64,000 nt of DNA, from assembly GCA_022710585.1 (NCBI GenBank), contig JAKLGV010000010.1, positions 37,905-101,904 on the forward strand, read 5' to 3'. This stretch comes from Deltaproteobacteria bacterium. Its GTDB lineage: Bacteria; Desulfobacterota; Syntrophia; Syntrophales; Smithellaceae. Shown here one piece after another: positions 28,617-37,381 of the stretch. Each line of letters starts with the position of its first letter. Within the stretch, counting starts at the first letter, position 1. The position numbers and the translations under genes were made by a program. The notes beneath the pieces were generated by a model that was given only the letters and a program-made list of their open reading frames with translations, was not told where the DNA came from and ran no database searches.

Positions 28617-28632
28617 GGCTTTTTAAAAAGCC
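28617..28632. repeat. 16-nt perfect palindrome between hdrC and hdrB
   Basis: GGCTTTTTAAAAAGCC is its own reverse complement. It lies between the hdrC stop and the hdrB ribosome binding site. It could form a small hairpin that tunes hdrB translation or mRNA stability; no T-tract follows. Confidence 0.5.
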
Positions 28633-28650
28633 GAATTAAGGAGGATACAC

Positions 28651-29499
28651 TTGAAAGTTTCATATTATCCGGGCTGTTCGCTGCACGCGACGGGAAAAGA
28701 ATATGATCAGTCGATGAAAGCCGTCAGTCGCGCTCTCGACATCCAGCTCAAAGAAGTCGATGACTGGTCCTGTTGCGGAGCGTCATCCGCGCACGCCACC
28801 AATTTTGATCTGTCCATAGCGCTTTCGGCGCGCAATCTTGTCCTGGCTGAAAAAGACGCGATGGATGTGATGGTTCCCTGTGCCGCCTGCTTCAATCGCT
28901 TTAAAACAGCCGAACATCATTTAAAAGCCGATAAGGATCTCAAGGCGAAAATTGAAGGTGTGGTGGGGGTGAAATATCAGGGCGGCATCGCGATTCGCAA
29001 TCCCATCGACATCATCTATAACGACATCGGCGTTGACGCGCTGGCCAAGAAGGTCACCAAACCGCTGGCTGGCTTGAAGCCGGTTTCCTATTACGGTTGC
29101 CTGTTGCTCAGGCCGCCTGAGGTCTGCGAGTTTGAAAATTATGAGAATCCCTACATGATGGATAAAATCATGGAAGCCATCGGCGCGGATGTGAAAAACT
29201 GGTCCTACAAAACGGATTGCTGTGGCGGTTCGCTGGCCATCAGCAAAACAGCCATCGTCGTGGATATGTGCGACAAGCTGATGAATGCCGCTCGCGAAGC
29301 GGACGCGAATTGCGTTGTGACAGCCTGTCCTCTGTGTATGGCCAATCTGGATATGCGCCCCAGCGAAGGAAAGAAACTGCCGGTATTTTATTTCACGGAG
29401 TTGATATCGCTGGCGATGGGGCTTCCCGGATCGAAAGAGACGTTCAAATCGCATATTTTTGATCCCCGGCCGCTGTTGACACAGTTGGGGCTGATTTAA
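28651..29499 (+). CDS. hdrB: HdrB, heterodisulfide reductase subunit B
   Basis: This 282-residue protein starts at TTG behind AAGGAGG. It has the two cysteine-rich CCG domains of HdrB: YYPGCSLHATGKEYD at the start, DWSCCGASSAH near residue 40 and a CAAC motif. The second set is YYGCLLLRPPE, DCCGGSLA and CPLCMANLD. In methanogens these residues hold two non-cubane [4Fe-4S] clusters that reduce the CoM-S-S-CoB disulfide. In a bacterium without those thiols the substrate is unknown, perhaps a DsrC-like or other thiol protein. All expected cysteines appear to be kept, so it should be catalytically competent. Confidence 0.9.
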   Translation: MKVSYYPGCSLHATGKEYDQSMKAVSRALDIQLKEVDDWSCCGASSAHATNFDLSIALSARNLVLAEKDAMDVMVPCAACFNRFKTAEHHLKADKDLKAKIEGVVGVKYQGGIAIRNPIDIIYNDIGVDALAKKVTKPLAGLKPVSYYGCLLLRPPEVCEFENYENPYMMDKIMEAIGADVKNWSYKTDCCGGSLAISKTAIVVDMCDKLMNAAREADANCVVTACPLCMANLDMRPSEGKKLPVFYFTELISLAMGLPGSKETFKSHIFDPRPLLTQLGLI

Positions 29500-29539
29500 T
29501 AAATTGTAAGCGAATTTCGTTTGGAGAAAATTCTGAATT

Positions 29540-30562
29540 ATGGAAAAACGTTTGATTAAAAAAGATGCACTGGCGGGCATTGCGAAGAAAATGGCCGACA
29601 AATTCCTTGTGTGGGCGCCGGTAAAAAAAGAAGACAATGTTCTTTTTGAACCTCTGCAGAAAAACGCCGAGCCCAACTTTGCCTATTTAAATTCCAAAAA
29701 CGCGCCGAAGAATGTTTTCTTTCCGCACACGGAAACCATGATGAAATATACCCGCACCCCCAAGGGAATGGTTTTCTCCACGGAGGAAAACAAAGCGGCC
29801 GAATCAGTCCTGTTCGGCGTCCGTCCCTGCGACGCGCACAGTTTCGTTCTGCTGGACAAGCTGTTTGATCAGGAAAAATACAAGGACGGCTATTACATTA
29901 CTAAAAGGCAGAACACCACAGTAATTTCTCTGGCCTGCGTCAAGCCTCCTTATGCCAGCTGTTTCTGCACATCCGTTGACGGCGAGCCCGTATCGTCTGA
30001 TGGCGCGGACATTTTGATCACCGACATCGGCTCCGATTGTCTGGTCGAGTTTATCACGACCAAGGGAGAAAAACTGGCCTCTTATTTCGGCGATGCCAAG
30101 GCGGATGCCGCTGCGGATGCCAAGAAAAATGAAATCGCAGCCAAGGCCAAAGAAGCGATCAAGTCCAAAATACCGGCTCATGAAATCAAGCCGATTCTGG
30201 ACAAGAATTTTGACAATCCCTTCTGGAACACGATCTACGGCAAGTGCCTGGCTTGCGGAACCTGCACTTATATGTGTCCCACCTGCCATTGCTTCGATAT
30301 CAGTGATGAGGTGAAGGGCAGCGACGGTGTCCGACTCCGTTCCTGGGATTCCTGTATGTTTCCTATGTTTACCAAAGAAACGTCAGGCCATAATCCGCGT
30401 ACGTCGCAAAAAGAAAGATGGCGGCAACGTGCGATGCATAAATTCAAATATTATGTGGACATGTTCAATTGCATTGCCTGTGTCGGCTGCGGTCGCTGCG
30501 TGATGAGCTGTCCGGTCAATCTTGATATCAGAAAAGTTGTTGAAGATATTTCAAAATTATAA
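29540..30562 (+). CDS. AsrA/FlxB-like iron-sulfur electron-transfer subunit
   Basis: This 340-residue protein resembles the 4Fe-4S subunit of anaerobic sulfite reductase (AsrA) and group 3 hydrogenase partners. The N-terminal half contains the 'LFGVRPCDAHSFVLLDKLF' signature. The C-terminal half has two ferredoxin motifs, CLACGTCTYMCPTCHCFD and CIACVGCGRCVMSCPVN. Between them is the 'SWDSCMFPMFTKETSGHNPR' region seen in this family. It is followed 14 nt later by the FAD/NAD(P)H subunit, its usual partner. Together they would carry electrons between NAD(P)H and the Hdr core. A paralogue with the same order is at 36280-37317. Confidence 0.8.
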   Translation: MEKRLIKKDALAGIAKKMADKFLVWAPVKKEDNVLFEPLQKNAEPNFAYLNSKNAPKNVFFPHTETMMKYTRTPKGMVFSTEENKAAESVLFGVRPCDAHSFVLLDKLFDQEKYKDGYYITKRQNTTVISLACVKPPYASCFCTSVDGEPVSSDGADILITDIGSDCLVEFITTKGEKLASYFGDAKADAAADAKKNEIAAKAKEAIKSKIPAHEIKPILDKNFDNPFWNTIYGKCLACGTCTYMCPTCHCFDISDEVKGSDGVRLRSWDSCMFPMFTKETSGHNPRTSQKERWRQRAMHKFKYYVDMFNCIACVGCGRCVMSCPVNLDIRKVVEDISKL

Positions 30563-30576
30563 TCAGGGAGTTTGTA

Positions 30577-31416
30577 ATGCAGAACCCGTACATACCGTAT
30601 CCCGTTGTTGTGGATAAAATCATTACCGAAGTTGATACCAAAGACATCAAAACATTCCGTTTTAAATTCGTGAATCCGGAGGACGAACAGAAATACGCCT
30701 ATATCCCCGGACAATTCGGCGAACTTTCCATTTTCGGCAAGGGCGAATCCCCGATCGGCATTGCCTCTTCTCCAACGCAGAAGGGCTATGTGGAATTTAC
30801 GGTGCAGAAAGCCGGCGTGGTTACCACGGCGCTGCATGAAATGGAAGAAGGAACCCTGATGGGGATTCGTGGACCGTTGGGCAATTCCTGGCCGCTTGAT
30901 TTTCTGGCCGGCAAAAACATCGTCATCGTCGGCGGCGGTTTCGCGTTTACGACTCTTCGCTCGCTCATCAATTATATGCTTTTCGAAGACAACCGCAAAC
31001 GCTTCGGCAATATCACAGTCATTTACGGCGCCCGCAATCCCGGATTGTTGCTTTATAAAGATGAACTGGTCGAATGGGGCAAGAGAACGGACATCAATCT
31101 CAACGTTACCGTTGACAAAGGCGATGCTACCTGGAAGGGGCGCGAAGGTTTCGTTCCCACGGTCTGTAAAGAAGTCGCTCCCAGCAAGGAAAACGCTGTG
31201 GCCGTGATCTGCGGACCTCCGATTATGATTCGTTTTACCCTGCCGGTATTTTTCGATCTGGGTTTCTCCAAGGAAAATATTATTACGTCTCTGGAAATGA
31301 GAATGAAATGCGGCATTGGCAAATGCGGCCGCTGCAATGTGGGCAGCAAATACGTCTGCAAAGACGGCCCGGTCTTCTCCCTGGCGGAATTGGATAAACT
31401 GACGCCGGAATATTAA
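30577..31416 (+). CDS. AsrB/FlxA-like FAD- and NAD(P)H-binding subunit
   Basis: This 279-residue protein has the ferredoxin-NADP-reductase fold: FAD region (PGQFGELSIFGKGESPIGIASSP in successive pieces), nucleotide region (VIVGGGFAFTTLRSL, VICGPPIMI) and a C-terminal [2Fe-2S]-type cysteine set (MKCGIGKCGRCNVGSKYVCKDGPVF, in pieces). This is the arrangement of the NAD(P)H-oxidising subunit of Flx complexes and AsrB/HydG. It ends cluster 1; a strong terminator follows 24 nt after the stop. Its paralogue at 37382-38242 is alike throughout, so the two clusters share an ancestor. Confidence 0.85.
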   Translation: MQNPYIPYPVVVDKIITEVDTKDIKTFRFKFVNPEDEQKYAYIPGQFGELSIFGKGESPIGIASSPTQKGYVEFTVQKAGVVTTALHEMEEGTLMGIRGPLGNSWPLDFLAGKNIVIVGGGFAFTTLRSLINYMLFEDNRKRFGNITVIYGARNPGLLLYKDELVEWGKRTDINLNVTVDKGDATWKGREGFVPTVCKEVAPSKENAVAVICGPPIMIRFTLPVFFDLGFSKENIITSLEMRMKCGIGKCGRCNVGSKYVCKDGPVFSLAELDKLTPEY

Positions 31417-31439
31417 AAATTTCTTTTTGCTAAAAAATG

Positions 31440-31474
31440 AAAAGGGGGCCCCCCACAGGTGTCCCCTTTTTTTT
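31440..31474 (+). terminator. Intrinsic terminator after Hdr-Flx cluster 1
   Basis: AAAAGGGG (31440-31447) pairs with CCCCTTTT (31463-31470), with a small inner CAC-AG-GTG hairpin and a run of eight Ts from 31467. It cleanly separates cluster 1 from cluster 2. Confidence 0.85.
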
Positions 31475-31582
31475 GAGCGATCAAGTAAGAATAATAACGG
31501 GATTTGAACAATTAGGAATTGCCGTTTGGTTTATGATGTGCTAACAAAAACATAAATTTTCATTGAAAACGGGAGAAGCTGA

Positions 31583-32779
31583 ATGTCGCAAACAGTCACA
31601 CCCTATCTGGAAATGTCCCGGGCCATTGTGGAAGCGGGGGGGGAGGCGCTGAAAAAATGTTACCAGTGCGGAACCTGCACGGGCACCTGCCCCTGGACAC
31701 CGATTACCCATTTCAATATCCGCAAGCTGGTGCGCTTCGGCCAGCTGGGACTCGACGGCATCGAAGACTATATGTGGGGATGTTCTACCTGCAAATTCTG
31801 CGTGGACCGCTGTCCCCGCGGCGTGGAACTGATCGACGTCGTAACAGCCATCCGCAATGTTTACAGCGGCGGCGGAATGCTCCCTCAAAGTCTGCGGGCT
31901 TTTGTCGGTTCCATGTCGGCGCGCGGCAATCCCTGGTCGGGAGAGCAGTCAAAACGGAATGATTGGGCTAAAGACAAATATCCTCTGTATACGCAAGACA
32001 CGAAATATCTTTTCTGGACCTGCTGTACGGTTTGCTATGATCCCCGCAATATCAAGCTGGCCAAAGCAGCAGCTGAAGTATTGAATCTGGCCGGTTTAAA
32101 CTGGGGAATGCCATCGGTGGATGTGAATTGCTGTGGCGAGAGTGTGAGAAAAGTTGGTGATCTGGAACTTTTCGAACGTCTCAAACAAAACAATCTGAAT
32201 TATTTCAATACCCATAAAGTTGATAAAATAATCACGGTATCGCCTCATTGTCTGGCCACCTTCAAAAAAGAATATGGTGAAAACTATGACGTGCTGCATT
32301 TAAGTCAATTGATTGACAAATTAATAAAAGAAAAAAAACTGTCGCCGAAAAAAAATTTTGGCGGTCTCAAGGTGACCTATCATGATCCCTGTTATCTGGG
32401 CAGGCATAGCGGCGTGTATGACGCGCCCCGCGATATTCTCAAGGCCATTCCCGGCATCGATTTTGTGGAAATGGGCAGAAACCGGGAGCAAAGCATGTGC
32501 TGCGGCGGGGGCGGTGGCGGACTGTGGATGGAGAAGCTCAAAGGAGAGCGCCTGAGCGACTTAAGGATTGAAGAGGCCATGGCGACCGGTGCGACGGTTT
32601 TGGCAACGTCCTGTCCGTATTGCATTACCATGTTTGAAGACAGCACCCGGACGCTCAATGTGGATGAACAGATTAAGATCAAGGACGTGACGGAACTTTT
32701 TCTGGAGAGTTTGGGCGTCAATATGGAAGAATTAATGGCAAGCGCTGCCGATCTTAATTTTACATGCAAAATGGATTAA
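31583..32779 (+). CDS. hdrD: HdrD-like protein (HdrC-HdrB fusion)
   Basis: This 398-residue protein joins an HdrC-like part, with two [4Fe-4S] motifs (CYQCGTCTGTCPW and CSTCKFCVDRCPR), to an HdrB-like part. The latter has cysteine-rich CCG motifs: FWTCCTVCYDP and VDVNCCGES in the first set, HDPCYLGRHSG, MCCGGGGGG and CPYC in the second. This is the HdrD/GlpC-type layout. It starts cluster 2, taking the place that separate hdrC and hdrB hold in cluster 1. The first CCG motif looks modified, so the first non-cubane cluster site should be checked. The substrate is unknown; a lactate/glycerol-type oxidase partner is possible but none is adjacent. Confidence 0.82.
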   Translation: MSQTVTPYLEMSRAIVEAGGEALKKCYQCGTCTGTCPWTPITHFNIRKLVRFGQLGLDGIEDYMWGCSTCKFCVDRCPRGVELIDVVTAIRNVYSGGGMLPQSLRAFVGSMSARGNPWSGEQSKRNDWAKDKYPLYTQDTKYLFWTCCTVCYDPRNIKLAKAAAEVLNLAGLNWGMPSVDVNCCGESVRKVGDLELFERLKQNNLNYFNTHKVDKIITVSPHCLATFKKEYGENYDVLHLSQLIDKLIKEKKLSPKKNFGGLKVTYHDPCYLGRHSGVYDAPRDILKAIPGIDFVEMGRNREQSMCCGGGGGGLWMEKLKGERLSDLRIEEAMATGATVLATSCPYCITMFEDSTRTLNVDEQIKIKDVTELFLESLGVNMEELMASAADLNFTCKMD

Positions 32780-32856
32780 AAAAATTTTTATAACGAAGCA
32801 AAAGTGTTGTTTAACTGGATACCGGCCTTTACCGGTATGATGATCTAGGAGAGTCT

Positions 32857-34806
32857 ATGAGCAGAATTGGTGTTTTTGTTTGCCACTGCGGTTTGAATAT
32901 AGCCAAAACAGTTCGGGTAAGCGAACTGGCAAAGTTTGCCTCCACACTGCCAGACGTTGTCGTTGCGAAAGATTACAAATTCATGTGTTCTACGCCCGGT
33001 CAGGAAATGATTGCCAACGACATCAAAAAACACAAGCTGGATCGTGTTATCGTGTCGGCCTGTTCTCCGCTGATGCATGAGCAGACGTTCCGCAAAGTTC
33101 TTGAAAACGCCGGTCTCAATAAATACCTTGTGACCATTGTCAATATCCGTGAGCAGGTTTCCTGGGTTACGCACGATATTGAGGAAGGTACGGCCAAAGC
33201 GAAAGCAGTGCTCAACGGTGCGGTATATCGTGCGAGGCTTCTTGGGCCGCTGACCTCACGCGTGATCGACGTCAATGACGATGTGATGGTTGTCGGAGCC
33301 GGTATCGCCGGGATTCAGGCGTCGCTGGAACTGGCCAATACGGGCAAAAAAGTTTATCTGATCGAAAAGAATTCGACGATCGGCGGACACATGGCACAGT
33401 TTGATAAAACGTTTCCCACACTGGATTGCTCTGCCTGCATTCTGACGCCTAAAATGGATGCCGTCATGCAGCACAAAAATATCACTCTGATGACCTACTG
33501 TGAAGTCAGTGAAGTTAAAGGATTTGTCGGCAACTTCGATGTTACGGTCCGGCAGAAGGCACGCTACATCGATCACAGCAAGTGTAACGGTTGTCTGGCC
33601 TGCACGGAGAAGTGCCCCGGCAAGGGCGTCTCTGAATGGGATGAAGGGCTGGTGAAAAGAAAAGCCATTCACATTCCGTTCCCGCAGGCCGTTCCGCAAA
33701 GACCGATTATCGATCGAGACGCCTGTGTTTTCTTTAAAAAGGGCAAATGTCGTCTTTGTGAAAAAGTTTGTGAGCATAAAGCAATCGATTTTGAACAGCA
33801 GGATACCTTTACCACGGTGAAAGTGGGTGCGGTCATCGTGGCCACCGGGTATGATTTGATGGATACCCAACCGCTGGTTCAGTATGGGTACGGCAAATAT
33901 CCCGGTGTCTATAATGCTCTGGAAGTCGAAAGGCTCTTTAACTCCACCGGTCCGACCGGAGGCAAAGTAACGCTGCGCGACGGCAAGGAGCCGCAAGCCA
34001 TTGCCATTCTGCACTGCATCGGCAGCCGGGATAAAAACAATTATGAGCACTGTAGCCGGGTCTGTTGTATGTATTCGCTGAAGTTCTCCCACTTGTTCAA
34101 GGAGAAGACCACGGCAGATGTTTATCAATTTTATATTGATATGCGCGCAGCCGGTAAAGGTTATGAGGAATTTTACAATCGCATTATCGAAGAAGATGTA
34201 AAGTTTATCCGCGGCAAAGGGGCGCGTGTGGCTGAAAGCGCCGATGAACCAGGCCGTCTGGTTGTGGAAGCGGAGGATACGATTACCGGAAAATTCGTCA
34301 AACTGCCGGTGGACATGGTGGTGCTTTCGCCGGCAATGATTCCGCGGTCGGGTTCCAAGGAAATCGCCCGGCTCTTTAATCTGAGCACGGACAAGAACGG
34401 TTTCTTTATGGAACGCCATCCGAAACTGGCGCCGCTTTCCACGATGTCCGAAGGCATTTTTATTGCCGGTGTCTGTCAGAGTCCGAAAGATATTCCAGAT
34501 ACGGTAGCACAGGCCAACGGCGCGGCGGCGGAAGCCTTGACGATTGTCGAGAAAGATAAAATGGAGCTGGAAGCGACCACCGCGATGGTCAATCCGTCAT
34601 CCTGCTGCGCCTGCCAGAATTGCGTAAGGGTTTGCCCGTACGGCGCGCCGTTCTTTAACGAGCAAAAAGGCGTTTCGGAAATCAACGAGGCATTGTGCAA
34701 GGGCTGCGGTCTCTGCGCGTCGGTCTGTCCGGCATCGGCCATTATCGCGCGACATTTCACCAATGATCAGGTGCTGGCTGAGATTGAAGGCCTAATGGAA
34801 TTTTAG
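32857..34806 (+). CDS. hdrA: HdrA, FAD-containing electron-transfer subunit
   Basis: This 649-residue protein is a standard single-length HdrA: N-terminal FVCHCGLNIA, thiol-rich SACSPLMHEQTF, FAD Rossmann [16 protein letters not shown] (near residue 145), LDCSACILTPKM, ferredoxin motif CNGCLACTEKCPG and a further CRLCEKVCEHKA. The conserved ILHCIGSRDK and CSRVCCMYSLK region follows. Two C-terminal [4Fe-4S] motifs, CCACQNCVRVCPYG and CKGCGLCASVCPA, close the protein. It lacks the GltD-like insertion of the cluster 1 HdrA. It probably takes electrons from MvhD and sends them to the HdrD-like subunit encoded before it and to ferredoxin. Confidence 0.92.
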   Translation: MSRIGVFVCHCGLNIAKTVRVSELAKFASTLPDVVVAKDYKFMCSTPGQEMIANDIKKHKLDRVIVSACSPLMHEQTFRKVLENAGLNKYLVTIVNIREQVSWVTHDIEEGTAKAKAVLNGAVYRARLLGPLTSRVIDVNDDVMVVGAGIAGIQASLELANTGKKVYLIEKNSTIGGHMAQFDKTFPTLDCSACILTPKMDAVMQHKNITLMTYCEVSEVKGFVGNFDVTVRQKARYIDHSKCNGCLACTEKCPGKGVSEWDEGLVKRKAIHIPFPQAVPQRPIIDRDACVFFKKGKCRLCEKVCEHKAIDFEQQDTFTTVKVGAVIVATGYDLMDTQPLVQYGYGKYPGVYNALEVERLFNSTGPTGGKVTLRDGKEPQAIAILHCIGSRDKNNYEHCSRVCCMYSLKFSHLFKEKTTADVYQFYIDMRAAGKGYEEFYNRIIEEDVKFIRGKGARVAESADEPGRLVVEAEDTITGKFVKLPVDMVVLSPAMIPRSGSKEIARLFNLSTDKNGFFMERHPKLAPLSTMSEGIFIAGVCQSPKDIPDTVAQANGAAAEALTIVEKDKMELEATTAMVNPSSCCACQNCVRVCPYGAPFFNEQKGVSEINEALCKGCGLCASVCPASAIIARHFTNDQVLAEIEGLMEF

Positions 34807-34809
34807 TTA

Positions 34810-34931
34810 TGGCATCATTAAAAGTCCATATACTGCGTTGCACTTCATTTCGCGTCGCTGCGACCTACGAAAAAGTAGGCCTCACTCCGCGAAATTCGTG
34901 CGCCTTGTCTCTGGAGCTTTTTCTGACGCCA
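34810..34931. repeat. REP-like imperfect palindrome
   Basis: Nested complementary segments centre on a CCTAC-gaaaaa-GTAGG hairpin (34864-34879). ATTTCGCG (34847-34854) faces CGCGAAAT (34888-34895), GCAC (34840) faces GTGC (34898), and TGGC (34810) faces GCCA at 34928-34931. It fills the gap between hdrA and mvhD in cluster 2. Such elements are usually multi-copy in a genome; no other copy was seen here. Confidence 0.6.
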
Positions 34932-34962
34932 TAAATGATTTGCTAGAAAGGAAATTATTTAC

Positions 34963-35400
34963 ATGGAATTTGAACCGAAAATACTGGGCATTGCCTGCAA
35001 CTGGTGCACGTATACCGGAGCCGATCTGGCCGGAACGACCCGGTTATCGTATCCGCAAAATCTGCGCGTTGTCCGCGTGATGTGTTCCAGCCGTATCAAT
35101 CCTTCGTTTATTTTCCGTGCCTTTCAATTGGGAGCGGACGGGGTACTGGTCGGCGGCTGCCATCCCGGGGATTGTCACTACAATACGGGCAATCTTTACG
35201 CTCGACGGAGACTGGCTGTGACCAAAAAAATACTGGAATTTGCGGGCATCGAACCGGAGAGATTCCGTGTCGAATGGATTTCCGCATCGGAAGGTAACAA
35301 ATTTGCCGAGGTTGTCCGGGAATTTACCGAGCAGGTGAGGAATTTGGGTCCGCAGACTAAATTCAAGATAGAACGTGAGCCAATGCCGGAGAAGATATGA
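34963..35400 (+). CDS. mvhD: MvhD-family iron-sulfur subunit (Cys form)
   Basis: This 145-residue protein is the cysteine version of the cluster 1 selenoprotein: ACNWCTYTGADLAG at the start, then VRVMCSSRINP, GADGVLVGGCHPGDCHY and ARRRLAVTKK. The residue matching Sec73 is a normal TGC Cys. It would hold a [2Fe-2S] cluster and pass electrons from the FAD/NAD(P)H module to HdrA. Its stop overlaps the start of the next gene (ATGA), which ties it to the FlxC-like subunit. A ribosome binding site (AAAGGAA) precedes the ATG. The REP-like palindrome upstream separates it from hdrA. Confidence 0.92.
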   Translation: MEFEPKILGIACNWCTYTGADLAGTTRLSYPQNLRVVRVMCSSRINPSFIFRAFQLGADGVLVGGCHPGDCHYNTGNLYARRRLAVTKKILEFAGIEPERFRVEWISASEGNKFAEVVREFTEQVRNLGPQTKFKIEREPMPEKI

Positions 35401-36263
35401 GCATCAATTTTAAGCACATCGAAGACAAATTAAAAACCGAAGCAAAAAAATTGCTGGAACAGGGCAAGGTAAGCATTGTGCTGGCGTACGGGAAAGGTTA
35501 TGATGATCACCATCCCATGCCTTATGTGGCCAGAAATGCCGCCGATGTTGGAAATATCGTTTTTAACGAATTCTGCACGGCGAATCTGGCACGTTATCTG
35601 GTTCGTTATCCGCGCGGGACAAAAATCGCCATCGCCGTCAAGGCGGCGGACAGCCGCGCGGTGATTCAACTGATTCAGGAAGACAAGATCAAACGGGAAA
35701 ACCTGGTTGTTTTGGGTATTCCGGTTTCCGGGATGAAGAATTCTAAAACCGGTGAAATCATCGACAGTAAAACAACCTGTGGACTGTATAATCCGGTGCT
35801 TTACGATATCCTGCTGGGCAAAGAAGTCCATGGCAAGTCCGTGATCTCACCCTATGATGTGCTCGCGGAATATGAAAAGATGGATAAAGACGCTCGCTGG
35901 GATTTCTGGAAAAAAGAACTGGATAAATGCATCCGCTGTTATGCCTGCCGCAAGGCGTGTCCGATGTGCTACTGCGATCCCTGCTTTATCGACCAGAATA
36001 AACCCAAGTGGGGTGAAAAGTCGCCAGAATCGCATGGCAACCTGATGTATCACCTGACCCGATTCCATCATCTGGCTGGTCGATGTATTGATTGCGGTGA
36101 ATGTTCACGCGCCTGTCCCGTGAACATTCCGCTTTATCTGTTCCACAAGAAAGTCGCCAAGGAATGTGAGGAGATGTTTGGCCAGGTCGCCGGCATGAAG
36201 ATCGAAGACAAACCCACGCTGGTGAATTTCCGGGTAGAAGATTCCGATAAAATTCTGGAGTAA
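35397..36263 (+). CDS. Two-[4Fe-4S] protein of cluster 2 (FlxC-like)
   Basis: This 288-residue protein parallels 27049-28059: the opening 'LKTEAKKLLEQGKVSIVLAYGKG' region, then 'TTCGLYNP' in place of CKTCRFNNP, so one cysteine of that small motif is lost. Two ferredoxin motifs follow, CIRCYACRKACPMCYCDPC and CIDCGECSRACP. It is about 50 residues shorter, mainly in the middle. It overlaps mvhD by 4 nt and precedes the AsrA-like gene by 16 nt. Role inferred: wiring between the NAD(P)H module and MvhD/HdrA. Confidence 0.72.
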   Translation: MSINFKHIEDKLKTEAKKLLEQGKVSIVLAYGKGYDDHHPMPYVARNAADVGNIVFNEFCTANLARYLVRYPRGTKIAIAVKAADSRAVIQLIQEDKIKRENLVVLGIPVSGMKNSKTGEIIDSKTTCGLYNPVLYDILLGKEVHGKSVISPYDVLAEYEKMDKDARWDFWKKELDKCIRCYACRKACPMCYCDPCFIDQNKPKWGEKSPESHGNLMYHLTRFHHLAGRCIDCGECSRACPVNIPLYLFHKKVAKECEEMFGQVAGMKIEDKPTLVNFRVEDSDKILE

Positions 36264-36279
36264 AGAGAAGGAGCTCGTT

Positions 36280-37317
36280 GTGTTAAAGAAAACAGCTATC
36301 AATAAAATATCCGAGTTGGCCGTGCAGTTGATGCAGAAAGGAACGCTGATCGCTCCTGTTCAGGAGGCCGCCGGCTTCAATTTCCGTGAAATTTCCGACG
36401 CCAAACAGGTGAATTTGAATTTTCACAATACGATTCTCAGTCCCAAAGCGGCTTTCTTTCCCCAGATGGAAGATTTCGTCCAGTACCAGACCGGCCAGTC
36501 CATTATGGAGGCCGTGCCGGTTGAACTGAATGTCAAACCAACATTTCTTTTCGGCGTCCGTCCCTGTGACGTGAAGAGCTTTGAAATCATGGATATTCAT
36601 TTTTCCGGAACCGGTGTGGTCGATCCCTACTGGCGGGCACGAAGAGAAGCCACCACGATTTTCGGTTATGCTTTTGATCTGGACGAACCGGCTCAGGCGG
36701 AAGAATTTTATCAGACGCTGGGCATCGGCGCCGCCGATCCCGATGGCAGCGATATTTTCATGATCAGAAAAGGCGAGACCCTTCTACTGAAAGGTATCAC
36801 CCCCAAGGGAGAAAAACTGCTGACCCAGCTGTCCCGTCTTGCGGATGGTTCAGCCAATGAAGAAGAATATTTCAGGAATTACATCAGTCGGGGGCGCGAT
36901 TTCAAAACCCGTTATACCTGTGTCGATGACAAGAACATTGCCAAGAAATTAGAAGATATTTTTGACAATGGTGATTTCTGGATGAAGGTATCCGACGCCT
37001 GTTTGAGCTGCGGCGTTTGCACGTTTGTCTGTCCCAACTGTTACTGTTTCGATATTTGCGACGAGACGCTCTTTGGCAAAGGCACCCGCCGCCGGGTTTG
37101 GGATGCCTGCATGTTTACCGATTTTACGCTGGAGGCCAGCGGGCACAATCCCAGGGCGCAGGTATTTCAAAGATTACGCCAGAAGATCAAGCACAAATAT
37201 TCCTATCATGTGAGAAAATACGGCGTGATCTCCTGTGTCGGCTGCGGCCGTTGTACGCGGCATTGCCCGGTGAACATTGATATTTTCTCCATCGTGGAAG
37301 AGGCAATGACTGTTTGA
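36280..37317 (+). CDS. AsrA/FlxB-like iron-sulfur subunit of cluster 2
   Basis: This 345-residue protein starts at GTG behind AAGGAG. It has the same plan as 29540-30562: LFGVRPCDVKSFEIMD in the N-terminal half, then ferredoxin motifs CLSCGVCTFVCPNCYCFD and CVGCGRCTRHCPVN, with 'WDACMFTDFTLEASGHNPR' between. It lies between the FlxC-like and FAD subunit genes. Function inferred from the family: electron transfer between a flavin/NAD(P)H subunit and iron-sulfur partners. Confidence 0.8.
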   Translation: MLKKTAINKISELAVQLMQKGTLIAPVQEAAGFNFREISDAKQVNLNFHNTILSPKAAFFPQMEDFVQYQTGQSIMEAVPVELNVKPTFLFGVRPCDVKSFEIMDIHFSGTGVVDPYWRARREATTIFGYAFDLDEPAQAEEFYQTLGIGAADPDGSDIFMIRKGETLLLKGITPKGEKLLTQLSRLADGSANEEEYFRNYISRGRDFKTRYTCVDDKNIAKKLEDIFDNGDFWMKVSDACLSCGVCTFVCPNCYCFDICDETLFGKGTRRRVWDACMFTDFTLEASGHNPRAQVFQRLRQKIKHKYSYHVRKYGVISCVGCGRCTRHCPVNIDIFSIVEEAMTV

Positions 37318-37381
37318 TGACGCAGAGACGTCGCTGCGGGAGAATTTAAGAAAATGCAAATAATTGATTTGAGGAATAATC

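Noticed and set aside
33256..34419. A 387-codon minus-strand frame opposite hdrA of cluster 2
   Set aside because: Same effect: antisense to a clear HdrA, no recognisable motif.
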